The notes under the pieces: generated by a model
The model's database searches: none
Seen by the model: only the letters and a program-made list of their open reading frames with translations
Told to the model about the DNA's origin: nothing
Part shown: positions 1 to 8,422 of the stretch, in pieces
Numbering within the stretch: position 1 is the first letter of the stretch
Layout of the letters: each line of letters opens with the position of its first letter
Made by a program: the position numbers and the translations under genes
Source of the DNA: JBBQNR01 sp963774075
GTDB taxonomy: Bacteria > Actinomycetota > Thermoleophilia > Solirubrobacterales > JBBDJG01
Reading direction: 5' to 3'
DNA: 64,000 nt
Assembly: GCA_963774075.1 (NCBI GenBank)
Contig: CAVZDP010000005.1
Location: forward strand, 536,879-600,878

Positions 1-685
1 ACACCCGGCGACCCATCGTTCGTCACCCTCACCGCCACGCCGCGCAAGCTCGCCCACTTGGTGCAGGTGTCAAACGAGGTCGTAGACGACTCGGCGCCAT
101 CCGTCGTGGACGTGCTCAACACGCACCTGGCCACGATGCTCGGGCTGCGGCTCGACTTCTTCCTCCTGGAGGGCAACGGAACCGCGCCTCAGATCCGTGG
201 GCTTAAGAACGTCGCCTCGATCCAGACCGTGAGCATGGGCGCCAACGGCGCGCAGCTCACGAACCTCGACCCGATCGCCGACGCGGTCGGGCTCCTGGAG
301 GCGGCGAACGCGCCCGGGCCCTACGCGATCGTGATGCCCCCCGCGCAACTGGTCAACGGTGCGCAAGTTCAAGGACACGACGACCGCGCCGCTCCTGACC
401 GCTACGCCGAGCACGGACGCGCCGCGAACGGTGTTCGGCAACCGCGTCTACGTGTCCGCTCAGCTCACGCTCACCGAGACGCAGGGCACGAGCACGGACT
501 GCAACTCGATCTACGTCTACAGCGCGAGCGAAGTCGTGCTCGTGCGCCGGCAGGACGCACAGATCGAGCTCGATCGCTCGCGCCTGTTCAATCAGGACGC
601 GAGCGAGCTGCGCGGCAAGCTGCGCGCCGATCTCGTCGTGCCAAACCCGCAGGCGGTCGTGCGGATCGTGGGGGTGAGGCCCTGA
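1..685 (+). CDS. HK97-type phage major capsid protein, 5' partial and frameshifted
   Basis: This is the C-terminal two thirds of an HK97 gp5-like coat protein, which builds the icosahedral phage head. The gene is open from base 1, so its start lies outside the window. The first part (frame of base 1) reads TPRKLAHLVQVSNEVVDDS, a typical capsid stretch. From about base 338 the homologous reading moves to the +2 frame: PRNWSTVRKFKD, then TVFGNRVYVS and a C-terminus ending IVGVRP at 685. The switch falls in a run of six C (337-342); five C would restore MPPRNWSTVRKFKD in one frame. The break is either an indel or an assembly error. The stop overlaps the next start (TGATG). Family assignment is confident; functional state is not. 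Confidence 0.8.
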
Positions 686-840
686 TGGAGCGCACTCGCG
701 AAAAGACCCTCACCGTGACGGTAAAGGAGGGCTGTGTCGTCTACCACGACGGCACCGGCTACGGGCCCGGTCAGACGTTCGAGCTCCCGGCCGCGGAGGC
801 GCGCGCGCTGCTCGAGCAAGGGGTCGTGGAGAAAACCTGA
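685..840 (+). CDS. small phage head-region protein (51 aa)
   Basis: A short ORF whose ATG at 685 overlaps the capsid stop codon, suggesting translational coupling. The product begins MERTREKTLTVTVKEG and continues through a YHDGTGYGPGQTFELP segment to a short Ala/Leu/Glu helix. This is the compact beta-rich layout of small proteins commonly encoded directly after phage capsid genes. No enzymatic motif is visible. It is in the same frame as the upstream half of the broken capsid gene, so without the frameshift correction the two would appear as one false fusion ORF. The exact role (head completion or decoration) is unknown. Confidence 0.55.
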   Translation: MERTREKTLTVTVKEGCVVYHDGTGYGPGQTFELPAAEARALLEQGVVEKT

Positions 841-1242
841 GTGGCCACCTACGCGACCACCGCAGAGCTCACGGCATACCTGGACGAGAACGCCGACGCG
901 AGCGTTGGCAACGCCGACGCCGACAAGCTGCTCGAACGCGCAGAGCGCGACGTGGACCGCGTGATCGGCCCCTACACCGTCAATGCGACGACCGGCCTCA
1001 AGCTGACGCCTGCGAGTCTCACGAGCGTTCAGCGTGCGGCGCTCTCGCGGGCGACGTGCGCGGCGGCCGAGTACCGGCTCGTCCTTGGGGAAGCGGAGCT
1101 AGTCGGCGACGATGTGCTCCTGCCGGTGATGCTCCAGCCGATTCGCACCGCCGGCCGTGTCGCCCCGAAGATCCTGGAGGAGCTGGCAGGGTCCGGCCTG
1201 ATCACCTGGAGCGGGACGGTGGCAACCGATGCAGCCGTCTGA
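841..1242 (+). CDS. putative phage head-tail connector protein
   Basis: A 133-aa protein starting at GTG 841, immediately after the preceding stop. It opens with YATTAELTAYLDENAD followed by an amphipathic helix DKLLERAERDVDRVIG and a later helical stretch SVQRAALSRATCAAAEYRL. This helical pattern and the position two genes after the capsid are typical of gp6/gp15-like head-tail adaptor proteins, which form the ring between portal and tail. The function is inferred from position and general architecture; no diagnostic catalytic residues are expected in this family. Confidence 0.6.
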   Translation: MATYATTAELTAYLDENADASVGNADADKLLERAERDVDRVIGPYTVNATTGLKLTPASLTSVQRAALSRATCAAAEYRLVLGEAELVGDDVLLPVMLQPIRTAGRVAPKILEELAGSGLITWSGTVATDAAV

Positions 1243-1534
1243 CCCGATCGAGCAGCTCCGCGATGCGCTCGCGGCGTCGAAGCGCGAGGGCGTCGAGTTC
1301 GCCCTCGCGTGGGAAGGCGCTCTCGGCGAGATCGACTGGGCCGGCAGTTCGGGGCGCAACCGCGCGGAAGCTGAGGACGCGCTCAGGTGGTCGCGAGACT
1401 TCTGGCGCAACGCTTACGAGGACACGAGCGACGGCGTGCGGGCGAAGCTCGACGCGCTGTTCCTGCCGAGCGACCACTACGAGGCGAACGGGATCAACCG
1501 TGAGCCCATGGGCGCTCGGGGAGTAGGGATTTAG
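1229..1534 (+). CDS. hypothetical phage protein (101 aa)
   Basis: The ATG at 1229 lies 14 bases inside the preceding gene, the tight overlap usual in phage morphogenesis operons. The protein is acidic and helical (IEQLRDALAASKREGVEF, then DALRWSRDFWRNAYEDTSDG) and ends in a Gly/Arg-rich tail. I do not recognise a family. It is the last phage-like gene before initiator tRNA-Met; tail, tape-measure, integrase and lysis genes expected of an intact prophage do not follow, so this is the frayed end of a remnant. Confidence 0.5.
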   Translation: MQPSDPIEQLRDALAASKREGVEFALAWEGALGEIDWAGSSGRNRAEAEDALRWSRDFWRNAYEDTSDGVRAKLDALFLPSDHYEANGINREPMGARGVGI

Positions 1535-1705
1535 CCTGGGCGGCACTTGCCGCTCATGGGCGGGCTGATCCTCGACAGCCCGCGACGGGGGAGCTGGCAG
1601 CACGGCGTGGCGTGCGGCTTCGCCAGAGCGCCGTCCCCTACGGCACCGTTGGAGCGCGGGTCGGGTTTTCGTAGCCTCCTACCGGCCCGCGCTGTGCCCC
1701 GCGCG

Positions 1706-1726
1706 ATTGGTACCCAATTGGTACCC
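1706..1726. repeat. tandem 11-base direct repeat with internal palindrome
   Basis: ATTGGTACCCA is followed at once by ATTGGTACCCG. The pair also contains GGTACC twice around AATT. It lies between the phage remnant and the 3' end of initiator tRNA-Met, where an attachment-site half could be expected. No matching second copy is visible in the window, so an att role is a guess. Confidence 0.35.
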
Positions 1727-1760
1727 GCGTGTCGGAGCATCACTCTCCACGCCCAATAGG

Positions 1761-1782
1761 AAAGCCCGCCGCAGCGGGCTTT
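1761..1782 (-). terminator. terminator of initiator tRNA gene
   Basis: Perfect 9-bp inverted repeat AAAGCCCGC / GCGGGCTTT around a CGCA loop. It begins 8 bases after the 3' end of the minus-strand tRNA and has a TTT run on that strand. It could also stop rightward transcription leaving the phage genes. Confidence 0.75.
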
Positions 1783-1790
1783 CCTTGAAG

Positions 1791-1864
<74 letters not shown>

Positions 1865-1953
1865 CCGTGGACTGAAGATTATAGACAGCTAGCTTGGCGA
1901 TTCCGGGCGAAGCGCGCCCTGAATTCGAAGCTTGCAGCTAGGCTGAGCGGCCC

Positions 1954-2553
1954 ATGAATGAGATCCTTCCTGGCCTGCATCAATACACCGCTTTCCACGA
2001 GAGGATCGGGTTCGACGTCAGCTCGTACTTCGTCGCCGAGCCCCGTACCCTCATCGACCCGATGCTGCCGGCGGAGGGGCTCGAATGGTTTCGCGGCGAG
2101 CGCGAGCCTCGGCTCATCGTCCTCACCAACCGCCACCACTATCGAAAGACCGCCGCCTTCACCGAGGCCTTCGCTTGCCCGGTGCTCTGCCACGAGTCGG
2201 GCCTGCACGAGTTCGAGGGCGGTCCTGAGGTGAAGGGCTTCGCGTTCGGGGACCAGCTCGCGCCCGGCATCGTCGCGCACGAGATGGATGCGATCTGCCC
2301 GGAGGACACGGCGCTCCACATCACGGCTGGCGGCAGCGCGCTCGCCTTCGCCGACGCCCTGGTCCACTGGGGCGAAGGGCGAATCGGCTTCGTCCCCGAC
2401 AACTTCATGGACGATCCGCCGAACGTCAAGGAGGGGGTTCGCGCCTCGGCGCGCCGTCTGACCAAGCTCGACTTCGACACGCTCCTCTTCGCGCACGGCG
2501 AGCCGATCGTCGGCGAGGGCAAGCAGGCGCTGCAGCGCTTCCTCGAGCAGTAG
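1954..2553 (+). CDS. MBL-fold-like hydrolase with degenerate metal site
   Basis: A 199-aa protein with the alternating strand pattern of metallo-beta-lactamase-fold proteins: an N-terminal strand pair around SSYFVAEPRTLIDPMLP, a central VLTNRHHYRKT, and a C-terminal LLFAHGEPIV, corresponding to the last conserved His-Gly of the fold. The usual HxHxDH metal motif is replaced by TNRHHYRK, so most zinc ligands are missing; the protein may be a non-metal or one-metal member, or a binding protein. A TAGGCT -10-like box at 1939-1944 lies nine bases before the ATG with no Shine-Dalgarno, suggesting a leaderless mRNA. The next gene follows 24 bases on. Confidence 0.65.
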   Translation: MNEILPGLHQYTAFHERIGFDVSSYFVAEPRTLIDPMLPAEGLEWFRGEREPRLIVLTNRHHYRKTAAFTEAFACPVLCHESGLHEFEGGPEVKGFAFGDQLAPGIVAHEMDAICPEDTALHITAGGSALAFADALVHWGEGRIGFVPDNFMDDPPNVKEGVRASARRLTKLDFDTLLFAHGEPIVGEGKQALQRFLEQ

Positions 2554-2577
2554 CCGGCGCGCGGTTAAGCTTTCGCA

Positions 2578-3144
2578 ATGGGAAAGGTCTACGACGAGAT
2601 CGACGAGCACCTGCGCGGCTGGATCGCCGAACAGGCGCTCTTTTTCGTCGGCACCGCTCCTCGGGACGGCGACCACGTGAACGTCTCGCCGAAGGGCCCG
2701 ATCGACTCGCTGCGCGTCCTGGGCCCGCGCGAGATCGCCTACCTCGACGTGATCGGAAGCGGAGCCGAGACGATCGCCCATCTGCGCGAGAACGGGCGCA
2801 TCGTGGTGATGCTCTGTGCCTTCGAGGGGCCGCCGCGCATCCTGCGCCTGCACGGGCGCGGGGAGATCGTCGCAGCGGAGGACCCCCGCTTCGACGAGCT
2901 GCTCGAGCGCTGCGCGTTCGAAGAGCCCAAGGTGCCGGAGTCGCGGCGTTCCATCATCCTCATCGAGATCACCCGGGTCGCCGACTCCTGCGGCTACGGC
3001 GTGCCGCTGATGAGCTTCGAGGGACATCGCCAGCACGCCGACGCATGGGCCGAGAAGAAGCTGCGCGTCGGTGGACCGGAGGCGTTCGTCGAGTACCAGC
3101 GCGACAAGAATTCCGAAAGTCTCGACGGGCTGCCCGCTCTCTAG
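2578..3144 (+). CDS. pyridoxamine 5'-phosphate oxidase family protein (FMN-binding)
   Basis: A 188-aa flavin split-barrel protein. The N-terminal strand ALFFVGTAPRDGDHVNVSPKG followed by RVLGPREIAYLD is characteristic of the PNPOx-like superfamily, in which the loop after VSPKG binds FMN phosphate. A RILRLHGRGEIV strand and a C-terminal VADSCGYGVP segment complete the family outline. Substrates vary (pyridoxamine phosphate, F420-dependent reductions, heme), so the reaction is not assigned. TAAGCT at 2566-2571 lies six bases before the ATG, a good leaderless -10 arrangement. Confidence 0.75.
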   Translation: MGKVYDEIDEHLRGWIAEQALFFVGTAPRDGDHVNVSPKGPIDSLRVLGPREIAYLDVIGSGAETIAHLRENGRIVVMLCAFEGPPRILRLHGRGEIVAAEDPRFDELLERCAFEEPKVPESRRSIILIEITRVADSCGYGVPLMSFEGHRQHADAWAEKKLRVGGPEAFVEYQRDKNSESLDGLPAL

Positions 3145-3181
3145 CGGTCTGTCTCGGGCCACTGGGGTGTAGGGTCGGACC

Positions 3182-4198
3182 ATGAGGGTCGCGGCGATCC
3201 AGATGCAGGCCGGGCTCGGGGAGGTCGACCTCAACCTGGAGCGGGCGGAGCAGCTCGCCGAGGATGCCGCGGCAAAGGGCGCCGACTGGGTCGTCTTGCC
3301 GGAGTTCTTCACCACCGCGATGGCCTTCGACGAGCGCATGCTCGGAACGGCCCGGCCGGTCGACGGTGAGCCCTCGCGCCTGCTGCTCGACCTCGCCGCG
3401 CGCCACGGCATCACGATCGGAGGCTCATTCCTCGCCATCCATCCGGACGGCGCCGTTCGCAACACGTTCGTGCTCGCCGGCCCCGACGGAGTACTCGGCA
3501 TGCACGACAAGGATCTGCCGACGATGTGGGAGAACTGCTACTACGAGCAGGGCGCCGACGACGGCGTCATCTCCACTCCCGAAGGACGCGTCGGCGCCGC
3601 CCTCTGTTGGGAGCTGATCCGCTCGCAGACCGCGCGTCGCCTGCGCGACCGAGTGCGGATGGTCGTCGGCGGGTCGTGCTGGTGGGACGTGGCCGAGAAC
3701 CTTCCCGGGCGAGCGCTCTGGCGGGCCGTCCAGCGCCAGAACCTTCGCCTCTGCCGGCGCACGGTGCCCACGCTTGCCCGGCTCCTTGGCGTGCCGGTGG
3801 TGCACGCCAATTGGTGCGGGCAGACCGATGGGCGCTGGATGCTCGGCAGCCGCTACCTGACCCGCTACGTACAGGAGGCGAGCATCGTGGACGCGTCCGG
3901 GCAACTGCTGGCGAGCCGCCGCTTCGGCGACGGGCCGGGCGTCATCACGGCCGAGGTCGAGCTCGCCGAACCATCGCCCTCACAGGAGATCCCGAGCTCG
4001 TTCTGGATCCACCCGGAGAACCGCCAGCCACACTGGCGCCTGCTGTGGTGGGCGCAGAACGCACACGGCCGCCGCTATCGCATACGGACGGGCGCGGCCC
4101 GGGTCGAGCAGCCGAGCTTCCGGGCGAGCATGTCAGCGTCGACGAACGGCGCCAGCTCACATCCGGTCGCCACCGTCTCTGCGGAGCGAGAGGACTAG
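3182..4198 (+). CDS. carbon-nitrogen hydrolase (nitrilase superfamily)
   Basis: A 338-aa nitrilase-superfamily amidohydrolase that would cleave a C-N bond through a Glu-Lys-Cys triad. All three are visible: Glu in VVLPEFFTT near residue 41, Lys in GMHDKDLPTMWE near 109, and Cys in AALCWELIRSQ near 142. The N-terminus MRVAAIQMQAGLG is typical. A C-terminal extension of about 40 residues beyond the core is rich in Arg, Ser and Ala and probably disordered. The substrate is unknown. TAGGGT at 3170-3175 sits six bases before the ATG, suggesting a leaderless transcript. It overlaps the convergent SRPBCC gene by four bases. Confidence 0.85.
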   Translation: MRVAAIQMQAGLGEVDLNLERAEQLAEDAAAKGADWVVLPEFFTTAMAFDERMLGTARPVDGEPSRLLLDLAARHGITIGGSFLAIHPDGAVRNTFVLAGPDGVLGMHDKDLPTMWENCYYEQGADDGVISTPEGRVGAALCWELIRSQTARRLRDRVRMVVGGSCWWDVAENLPGRALWRAVQRQNLRLCRRTVPTLARLLGVPVVHANWCGQTDGRWMLGSRYLTRYVQEASIVDASGQLLASRRFGDGPGVITAEVELAEPSPSQEIPSSFWIHPENRQPHWRLLWWAQNAHGRRYRIRTGAARVEQPSFRASMSASTNGASSHPVATVSAERED

Positions 4199-4659
4199 CG
4201 CCCGGGGGCCGGCGGACGCTCGGCCAGGCCGACCGACTTCTTTTCAGCGGCTTCCTTCAGCGCCTGTACCGACTTGTCGAGCCAGCGGCGGAAATACGGC
4301 CGCCCAAACGTCAAGTCGAAGATCCTGTTGCCGAAGCTCTTCGGATCCATGCCGAACTCGACCTCCAAGAACGTGTTGCCCTGGGCCTCGGTCATGTGCC
4401 AGTGGGCATACGTGCCCGTGGCCAGGCAGCGCATCTTGATCTCGCGGAGGCCCTTGAACTCCTCGACCATGAACTTGGTCGTCTCTCTTCCGATCGGTCC
4501 CTCGCTGATCTGCACGTAGGCGTCCCCGACTTCGAATCGGGAACCCTGCACCTCGATCACTCGTGGCCACCACAGCGGATGACGCCGGGGGTCGCCGACG
4601 AGCTCCCAGATCTCCTCGACCGGGGCCTCGACCAGCGCTTGTGCCCTGTATTCCGACAT
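4195..4659 (-). CDS. SRPBCC (START-like) family protein
   Basis: A 154-aa helix-grip protein: an N-terminal strand MSEYRAQALVEAPVEEIWEL leads into the first helix and WWPRVIEVQG. Later strands alternate, and a long C-terminal helix FRRWLDKSVQALKEAAE covers the hydrophobic cavity. Polyketide-cyclase/dehydrase-like SRPBCC proteins bind lipids or aromatic compounds; the ligand here is unknown. It is convergent with the nitrilase gene and ends just inside it. A TAAGGT -10-like box lies at 4675-4680 on the minus strand. Confidence 0.75.
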   Translation of the reverse strand: MSEYRAQALVEAPVEEIWELVGDPRRHPLWWPRVIEVQGSRFEVGDAYVQISEGPIGRETTKFMVEEFKGLREIKMRCLATGTYAHWHMTEAQGNTFLEVEFGMDPKSFGNRIFDLTFGRPYFRRWLDKSVQALKEAAEKKSVGLAERPPAPGR

Positions 4660-4705
4660 CGCGTGCGGCCCGAAACCTTAGAGCCTCTAGGCGCCGCCGC
4701 CCGAT

Positions 4706-7700
4706 TCAGCGGCCACGCCGGCCGAAGCTGTGGGGAACCGGCAGCACGGCGCGTAGATCCCCGCCGGCCGCGGCCGCGAGCTGTTCCTCCCCGCCGGTGC
4801 CCGCGGTCTCCTCGATCGCCTCCCGGCCCGTCTCCCGGCCGACCGGCGGCTCGATGTGCTTGACCTCGGCGCGCGGCAGGTCCAGGCGTTCCAGCGGCCG
4901 AAGCGACTGCACGACGACGTTGATCACTCCAGCGCGCTTCTCGAGCCGGCCTTCGACGATCACGAACGGCTCCGCTCGCACAGTGAGGCGATGGCGCTCG
5001 TAGACCTGCGGCATGACGACCAGGTTGATCGTGCCGAGCTCGTCCTCGAGCAGCATGAACGTGATCCCGTTCGCCGTGGCAGGGCGCTGGCGCGCGACGA
5101 CGAGGCCGGCGATGGTGATGCTCTGCCCATCCGGCAGGCGCTCGAGGTCCTCGCTCGTGACCGCTCGCTCCGGGAGGTCGGGGCGCAGGAGCTCCAGCGG
5201 GTGCTGATCGATGCTGATCCGAAACGAGCCGTAGTCGGCCACGAGCCGCTCCCACGGCGTTTGCTCGCGCAACGCCGGCGGCTCCGGCGCCTCGAGCGGC
5301 AGCGAGAGCTGAACGCCGCCGGGGACCGCCCGCCCCGGCGTGACGACCCCGAGCTGCCACAGCACCTCACGCCGCGGCAACCCCTCACAAGCCCCCGACC
5401 AAGCAAGCCGCTCGAGCGTGTCACGCCCAACCCCCGACCGCGCAGCCAAATCCCCCGCATCGAAATAACCCCCACCCCTCTCCCTTTCCTCGACGAGCCA
5501 CCGGACCTCCTCCTCCCGAACGCCGAGGACGTACCCGAGCCCGACCCGAACCGCAAGAGAAGTGGAATCGTCATCAGCAACGCGTCTGGCACGGGTGGCG
5601 CGCAGGGTGGCTTTTCGGCGAGGGCCCGCAGCCGAAAGGTCACTCAAGCCGACAGGACCCGTGCCGCTGGCGTTCCCATCCTGAGGCCGTTCAACCCGAC
5701 ACTCAACAAAGCTCCGGTTCACGTCGGGCGCCAGGACAGTCATCCCGCGAAGCTGCGCCTCGTGCACGAGCGAGTCCGGTGGATAGAACCCCATCGGCTG
5801 CTCGTTCAACAACGCACACAGAAACTCCGGCCCGTAGTGAACTCGCAGCCACGTCGACTGGTACGCGAGCAAACCGAACGCGGCGGCATGCGCCTTCGGA
5901 AAGCCGAAGCCCGAGAAGCCGCGCACCTGCTCGAAGACGCTCTCGGCCACGGCGTGGTCGACCCCACGCTCGACGGCGCCTTCGACGAAGCGCTGCTGGT
6001 AGACGGCCATCGCCGCGTCCGAGCGCTTGCGGCTCATCGCGCGGCGAAGTCCCTCCGCCTCGCCGGCGCCGAAGCCGGCGAGCGCCATCGCCACCTCCAG
6101 CACCTGGTCCTGGAACACGATCACGCCTAGCGTCTCTTCCAGGACGGGCTCGAGCGAGGGATGCGCGTAGGGAACCTTGAAGCTCGGGTCCACTCTGCGC
6201 TTCTCGCGCCTGTCTATATAAGGATGGACGGCGCCGCCCTGGATCGGTCCCGGGCGAACGAGCGCGACCTGCACCGTGAGATCGTCGAGGCTCGCGGGCT
6301 TGGTGCGGCGGATGCTCTGCATCTGCGCGCGGCTCTCGATCTGGAACACGCCCGTCGTCTCGGCGCGCTGGATCACGCGATACACCTCCGCGTCGTCGTA
6401 CGGGACGCGCGAGAGATCGATCCGCTCGCCGCGCACGCGCGCCACCTCGTCGATGCAGCGCTCGACCGCGGAGAGCATCCCGAGCCCCAGCAGGTCGATC
6501 TTCAAAAAGCCGGCGTCCGCGCAGGAGTCCTTGTCCCACTGCACGAGGTTGCGGCCCTCCATCGCCGAGGGTTGCACGGGGCAAAGGTCGATCAAGGGCT
6601 CGGTTGCGATCACCATCCCGCCCGGGTGCTGGGAGACGTGGCGCGGCAATCCGTACGCCTCGGGAGCGAGCTCGATCAACGCCCGCCAGCGCGGCGAGCG
6701 AGCGCGCCGCGAGCCGATCACCTCCTCCACCCCGCGCGCGAACCCGTCGGCGTCGCCGTACACGTCCGTGGCCCGCGCAAGCCGCTCGATCTCGCCCGCC
6801 GGCAGCCCGAGCGCCTTGCCGAGGTCGCGCACCGCGCCCTTCCAGCGATAGGTCGCGAACGCGCCGACGAGCGCCGCGCGCTCGGCCCCATAGCGCTCGT
6901 GCACGCGCGGGATCAGCTTCTCGCGAATGTCGCGCGGGAAGTCGAGGTCGATGTCGGGCAGCGCGCTGATCTCCTCGTTCAGGAACCGGCCGAGAAAGAG
7001 GCGGTTGCGGATCGGGTCGATGTGCGAGAGCCCGGTCAGATAACAGACGATCGAGCTGACGCTCGAGCCGCGCCCGCGCCCAGGCGGGAGCAGCGTGCGC
7101 GCGGAGTCGCGCCCGCGCACCTCGGCTGCAACCTCACGCGCAAGCTCCAGCATGTCGTGGTGAAGGAGGAAGAAGCCCGAGAGCCCGAGCGTGCGGATCA
7201 CGCGCAGCTCCTCGTCCAGGCGCGCGCCTGCCTCGGCGCGCTCGGCGGCCCGGTAGCGCCCGTCCAGGCGCCCACGGCAGAGCTTCGCCAGCTTCTCGTC
7301 GGCCAGCGGGTCCTCGGAGCCGGGATAGCGGTAGCCGAGGTCGCGGGTGAGGTCGAACTCGATTCGCTCGGCGAGCCGGGCAGTCTCCGCCACTGCGTCG
7401 GGGCGGTCGTGAAAGCGCTCGGCCATCTCGGCCGGCGCCGCCATCACCGAGCTGCGGTTGCCGCGCCGCTCAGGCTCGGTCTGATCGAGCGTCAAGAGCA
7501 GGCGAGCGGCGACGAACGCGTCCTGCAGGCGGGCGCGGTCGGGGTGGTGGGAGTGGACGTTGCCAGTCGCCACGCACGCAACGCCGACCTGCTCGGCTAG
7601 CGAGCAGAGCGCGCGGTTTCGCGCCCGGTCGCGCCTCCAGCAGGGGCGCTGGAGCTCGACGCGGAAGCGGTCGCGGCCGAAAGCGGCGAGCAGGCGGCGG

Positions 7701-8173
7701 GCGATCCGCTCGGCCTCGCGCGCCTTTCCCCTCTCCACCGCTCCTGCGACCGCGCCGTCGCGCGCGCACCCGGACAGGCAGAGGAGGCCTTCGGCGTGGC
7801 GCTCGAGCTGGTCGATCGTCGTGCGCGGCGGCCGCCGCGCGGTGGCGCCGCTTCGCGAATAGTCGCGGGTGCCCTCGTGCGCGAGCGTGAGTAGGCGGCA
7901 GAGGTTCCTGTAGCCGTGGCGATCTTGAACGAGCAGGGTGAGGTGAGCGGGCTCCGTCCTTTCCACGACCGTCAACTCGGCGCCCGTGATTGCCTTCACG
8001 CCGAGCCCCTTGCAGGCGTGCGCGAACTCCATCGCGCCCCAGATCCCGTCGTGGTCGGTGAGCGCGATCGCCTCGTAGCCGTGCACGGCCGCCGCTGCAG
8101 CCATCTCCTGCGGAGTGGAGGCGCCGTCCAGGAACGAGTAGGCCGAGTGGGCGTGCAGCTCGACGTACGCCAT
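4706..8173 (-). CDS. dnaE2: error-prone DNA polymerase III alpha subunit DnaE2 (ImuC)
   Basis: A 1155-aa C-family polymerase used for SOS mutagenesis and translesion synthesis. It begins at MAYVELHAHSAYSFLDGAS, a PHP domain. The palm carries the catalytic acidic motif LPDIDLDFP, with LKIDLLGLGMLS further on. A C-terminal OB fold (ITIAGLVVARQRP) is present. The C-terminus stops after the OB region, without the extended tail of replicative DnaE1, as in DnaE2. I chose the ATG at 8173 because the upstream in-frame extension is Arg-rich and overlaps the DUF6504 gene; the TGATG overlap implies coupling. A low-complexity insertion sits near residue 890. It is the third gene of the imuB operon, presumably LexA-controlled. 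Confidence 0.93.
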   Translation of the reverse strand: MAYVELHAHSAYSFLDGASTPQEMAAAAAVHGYEAIALTDHDGIWGAMEFAHACKGLGVKAITGAELTVVERTEPAHLTLLVQDRHGYRNLCRLLTLAHEGTRDYSRSGATARRPPRTTIDQLERHAEGLLCLSGCARDGAVAGAVERGKAREAERIARRLLAAFGRDRFRVELQRPCWRRDRARNRALCSLAEQVGVACVATGNVHSHHPDRARLQDAFVAARLLLTLDQTEPERRGNRSSVMAAPAEMAERFHDRPDAVAETARLAERIEFDLTRDLGYRYPGSEDPLADEKLAKLCRGRLDGRYRAAERAEAGARLDEELRVIRTLGLSGFFLLHHDMLELAREVAAEVRGRDSARTLLPPGRGRGSSVSSIVCYLTGLSHIDPIRNRLFLGRFLNEEISALPDIDLDFPRDIREKLIPRVHERYGAERAALVGAFATYRWKGAVRDLGKALGLPAGEIERLARATDVYGDADGFARGVEEVIGSRRARSPRWRALIELAPEAYGLPRHVSQHPGGMVIATEPLIDLCPVQPSAMEGRNLVQWDKDSCADAGFLKIDLLGLGMLSAVERCIDEVARVRGERIDLSRVPYDDAEVYRVIQRAETTGVFQIESRAQMQSIRRTKPASLDDLTVQVALVRPGPIQGGAVHPYIDRREKRRVDPSFKVPYAHPSLEPVLEETLGVIVFQDQVLEVAMALAGFGAGEAEGLRRAMSRKRSDAAMAVYQQRFVEGAVERGVDHAVAESVFEQVRGFSGFGFPKAHAAAFGLLAYQSTWLRVHYGPEFLCALLNEQPMGFYPPDSLVHEAQLRGMTVLAPDVNRSFVECRVERPQDGNASGTGPVGLSDLSAAGPRRKATLRATRARRVADDDSTSLAVRVGLGYVLGVREEEVRWLVEERERGGGYFDAGDLAARSGVGRDTLERLAWSGACEGLPRREVLWQLGVVTPGRAVPGGVQLSLPLEAPEPPALREQTPWERLVADYGSFRISIDQHPLELLRPDLPERAVTSEDLERLPDGQSITIAGLVVARQRPATANGITFMLLEDELGTINLVVMPQVYERHRLTVRAEPFVIVEGRLEKRAGVINVVVQSLRPLERLDLPRAEVKHIEPPVGRETGREAIEETAGTGGEEQLAAAAGGDLRAVLPVPHSFGRRGR

Positions 8174-8415
8174 CACGCACCCCGCTGCAAGAACCAGCGG
8201 CCGCTTGCGAGGTCGCGAAAGACGACGACGCTCGCGCCGTCGTCGGTGACGATCTCCATGTAGCGGCGCCGTAGCGGGCGCTCTGTCCACCAGCGGTCCT
8301 CGACGAGCCAGTCCTCCCGCACAGCTTCCACGCGCTTGTGCGCAACACGGATGGGAGTGTCTTCGCGATCGACCTCGACGGTCGCGGGACGAGGCCGATA
8401 GAGAACGCGGCTCAA
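8173..8415 (-). CDS. DUF6504 family protein linked to the ImuB/DnaE2 mutasome
   Basis: An 80-aa protein (TTG start) lying between imuB and dnaE2. It is basic at the N-terminus (LYRPRPATVEVDRED) and carries the conserved-looking core WLVEDRWWTERPLRRRYME followed by FRDLASGRWFLQRGA. Small proteins of this type are regularly found between imuB and dnaE2 in actinobacteria; their biochemical role is not known. It starts 8 bases after the imuB stop, and its stop overlaps the dnaE2 start, so the three genes are probably one transcript. Confidence 0.75.
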   Translation of the reverse strand: MSRVLYRPRPATVEVDREDTPIRVAHKRVEAVREDWLVEDRWWTERPLRRRYMEIVTDDGASVVVFRDLASGRWFLQRGA

Positions 8416-8422
8416 GCGCGGC

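Noticed and set aside
337..342. Programmed ribosomal frameshift in the capsid gene
   Set aside because: A plain C run without a following structure or known precedent in this position; an indel is simpler.
1531..1743. Minus-strand ORF as an integrase remnant beside tRNA-fMet
   Set aside because: Only 70 aa, Arg/Pro-rich and without recombinase motifs; the interval is better explained as intergenic with a terminator.
1879..3510. 543-aa minus-strand ORF
   Set aside because: Runs antisense through three genes with recognisable products (MBL-like, PNPOx-like, nitrilase).
6161..7600. 479-aa plus-strand ORF
   Set aside because: Antisense to dnaE2, whose catalytic motifs are intact; no domain in the shadow frame.
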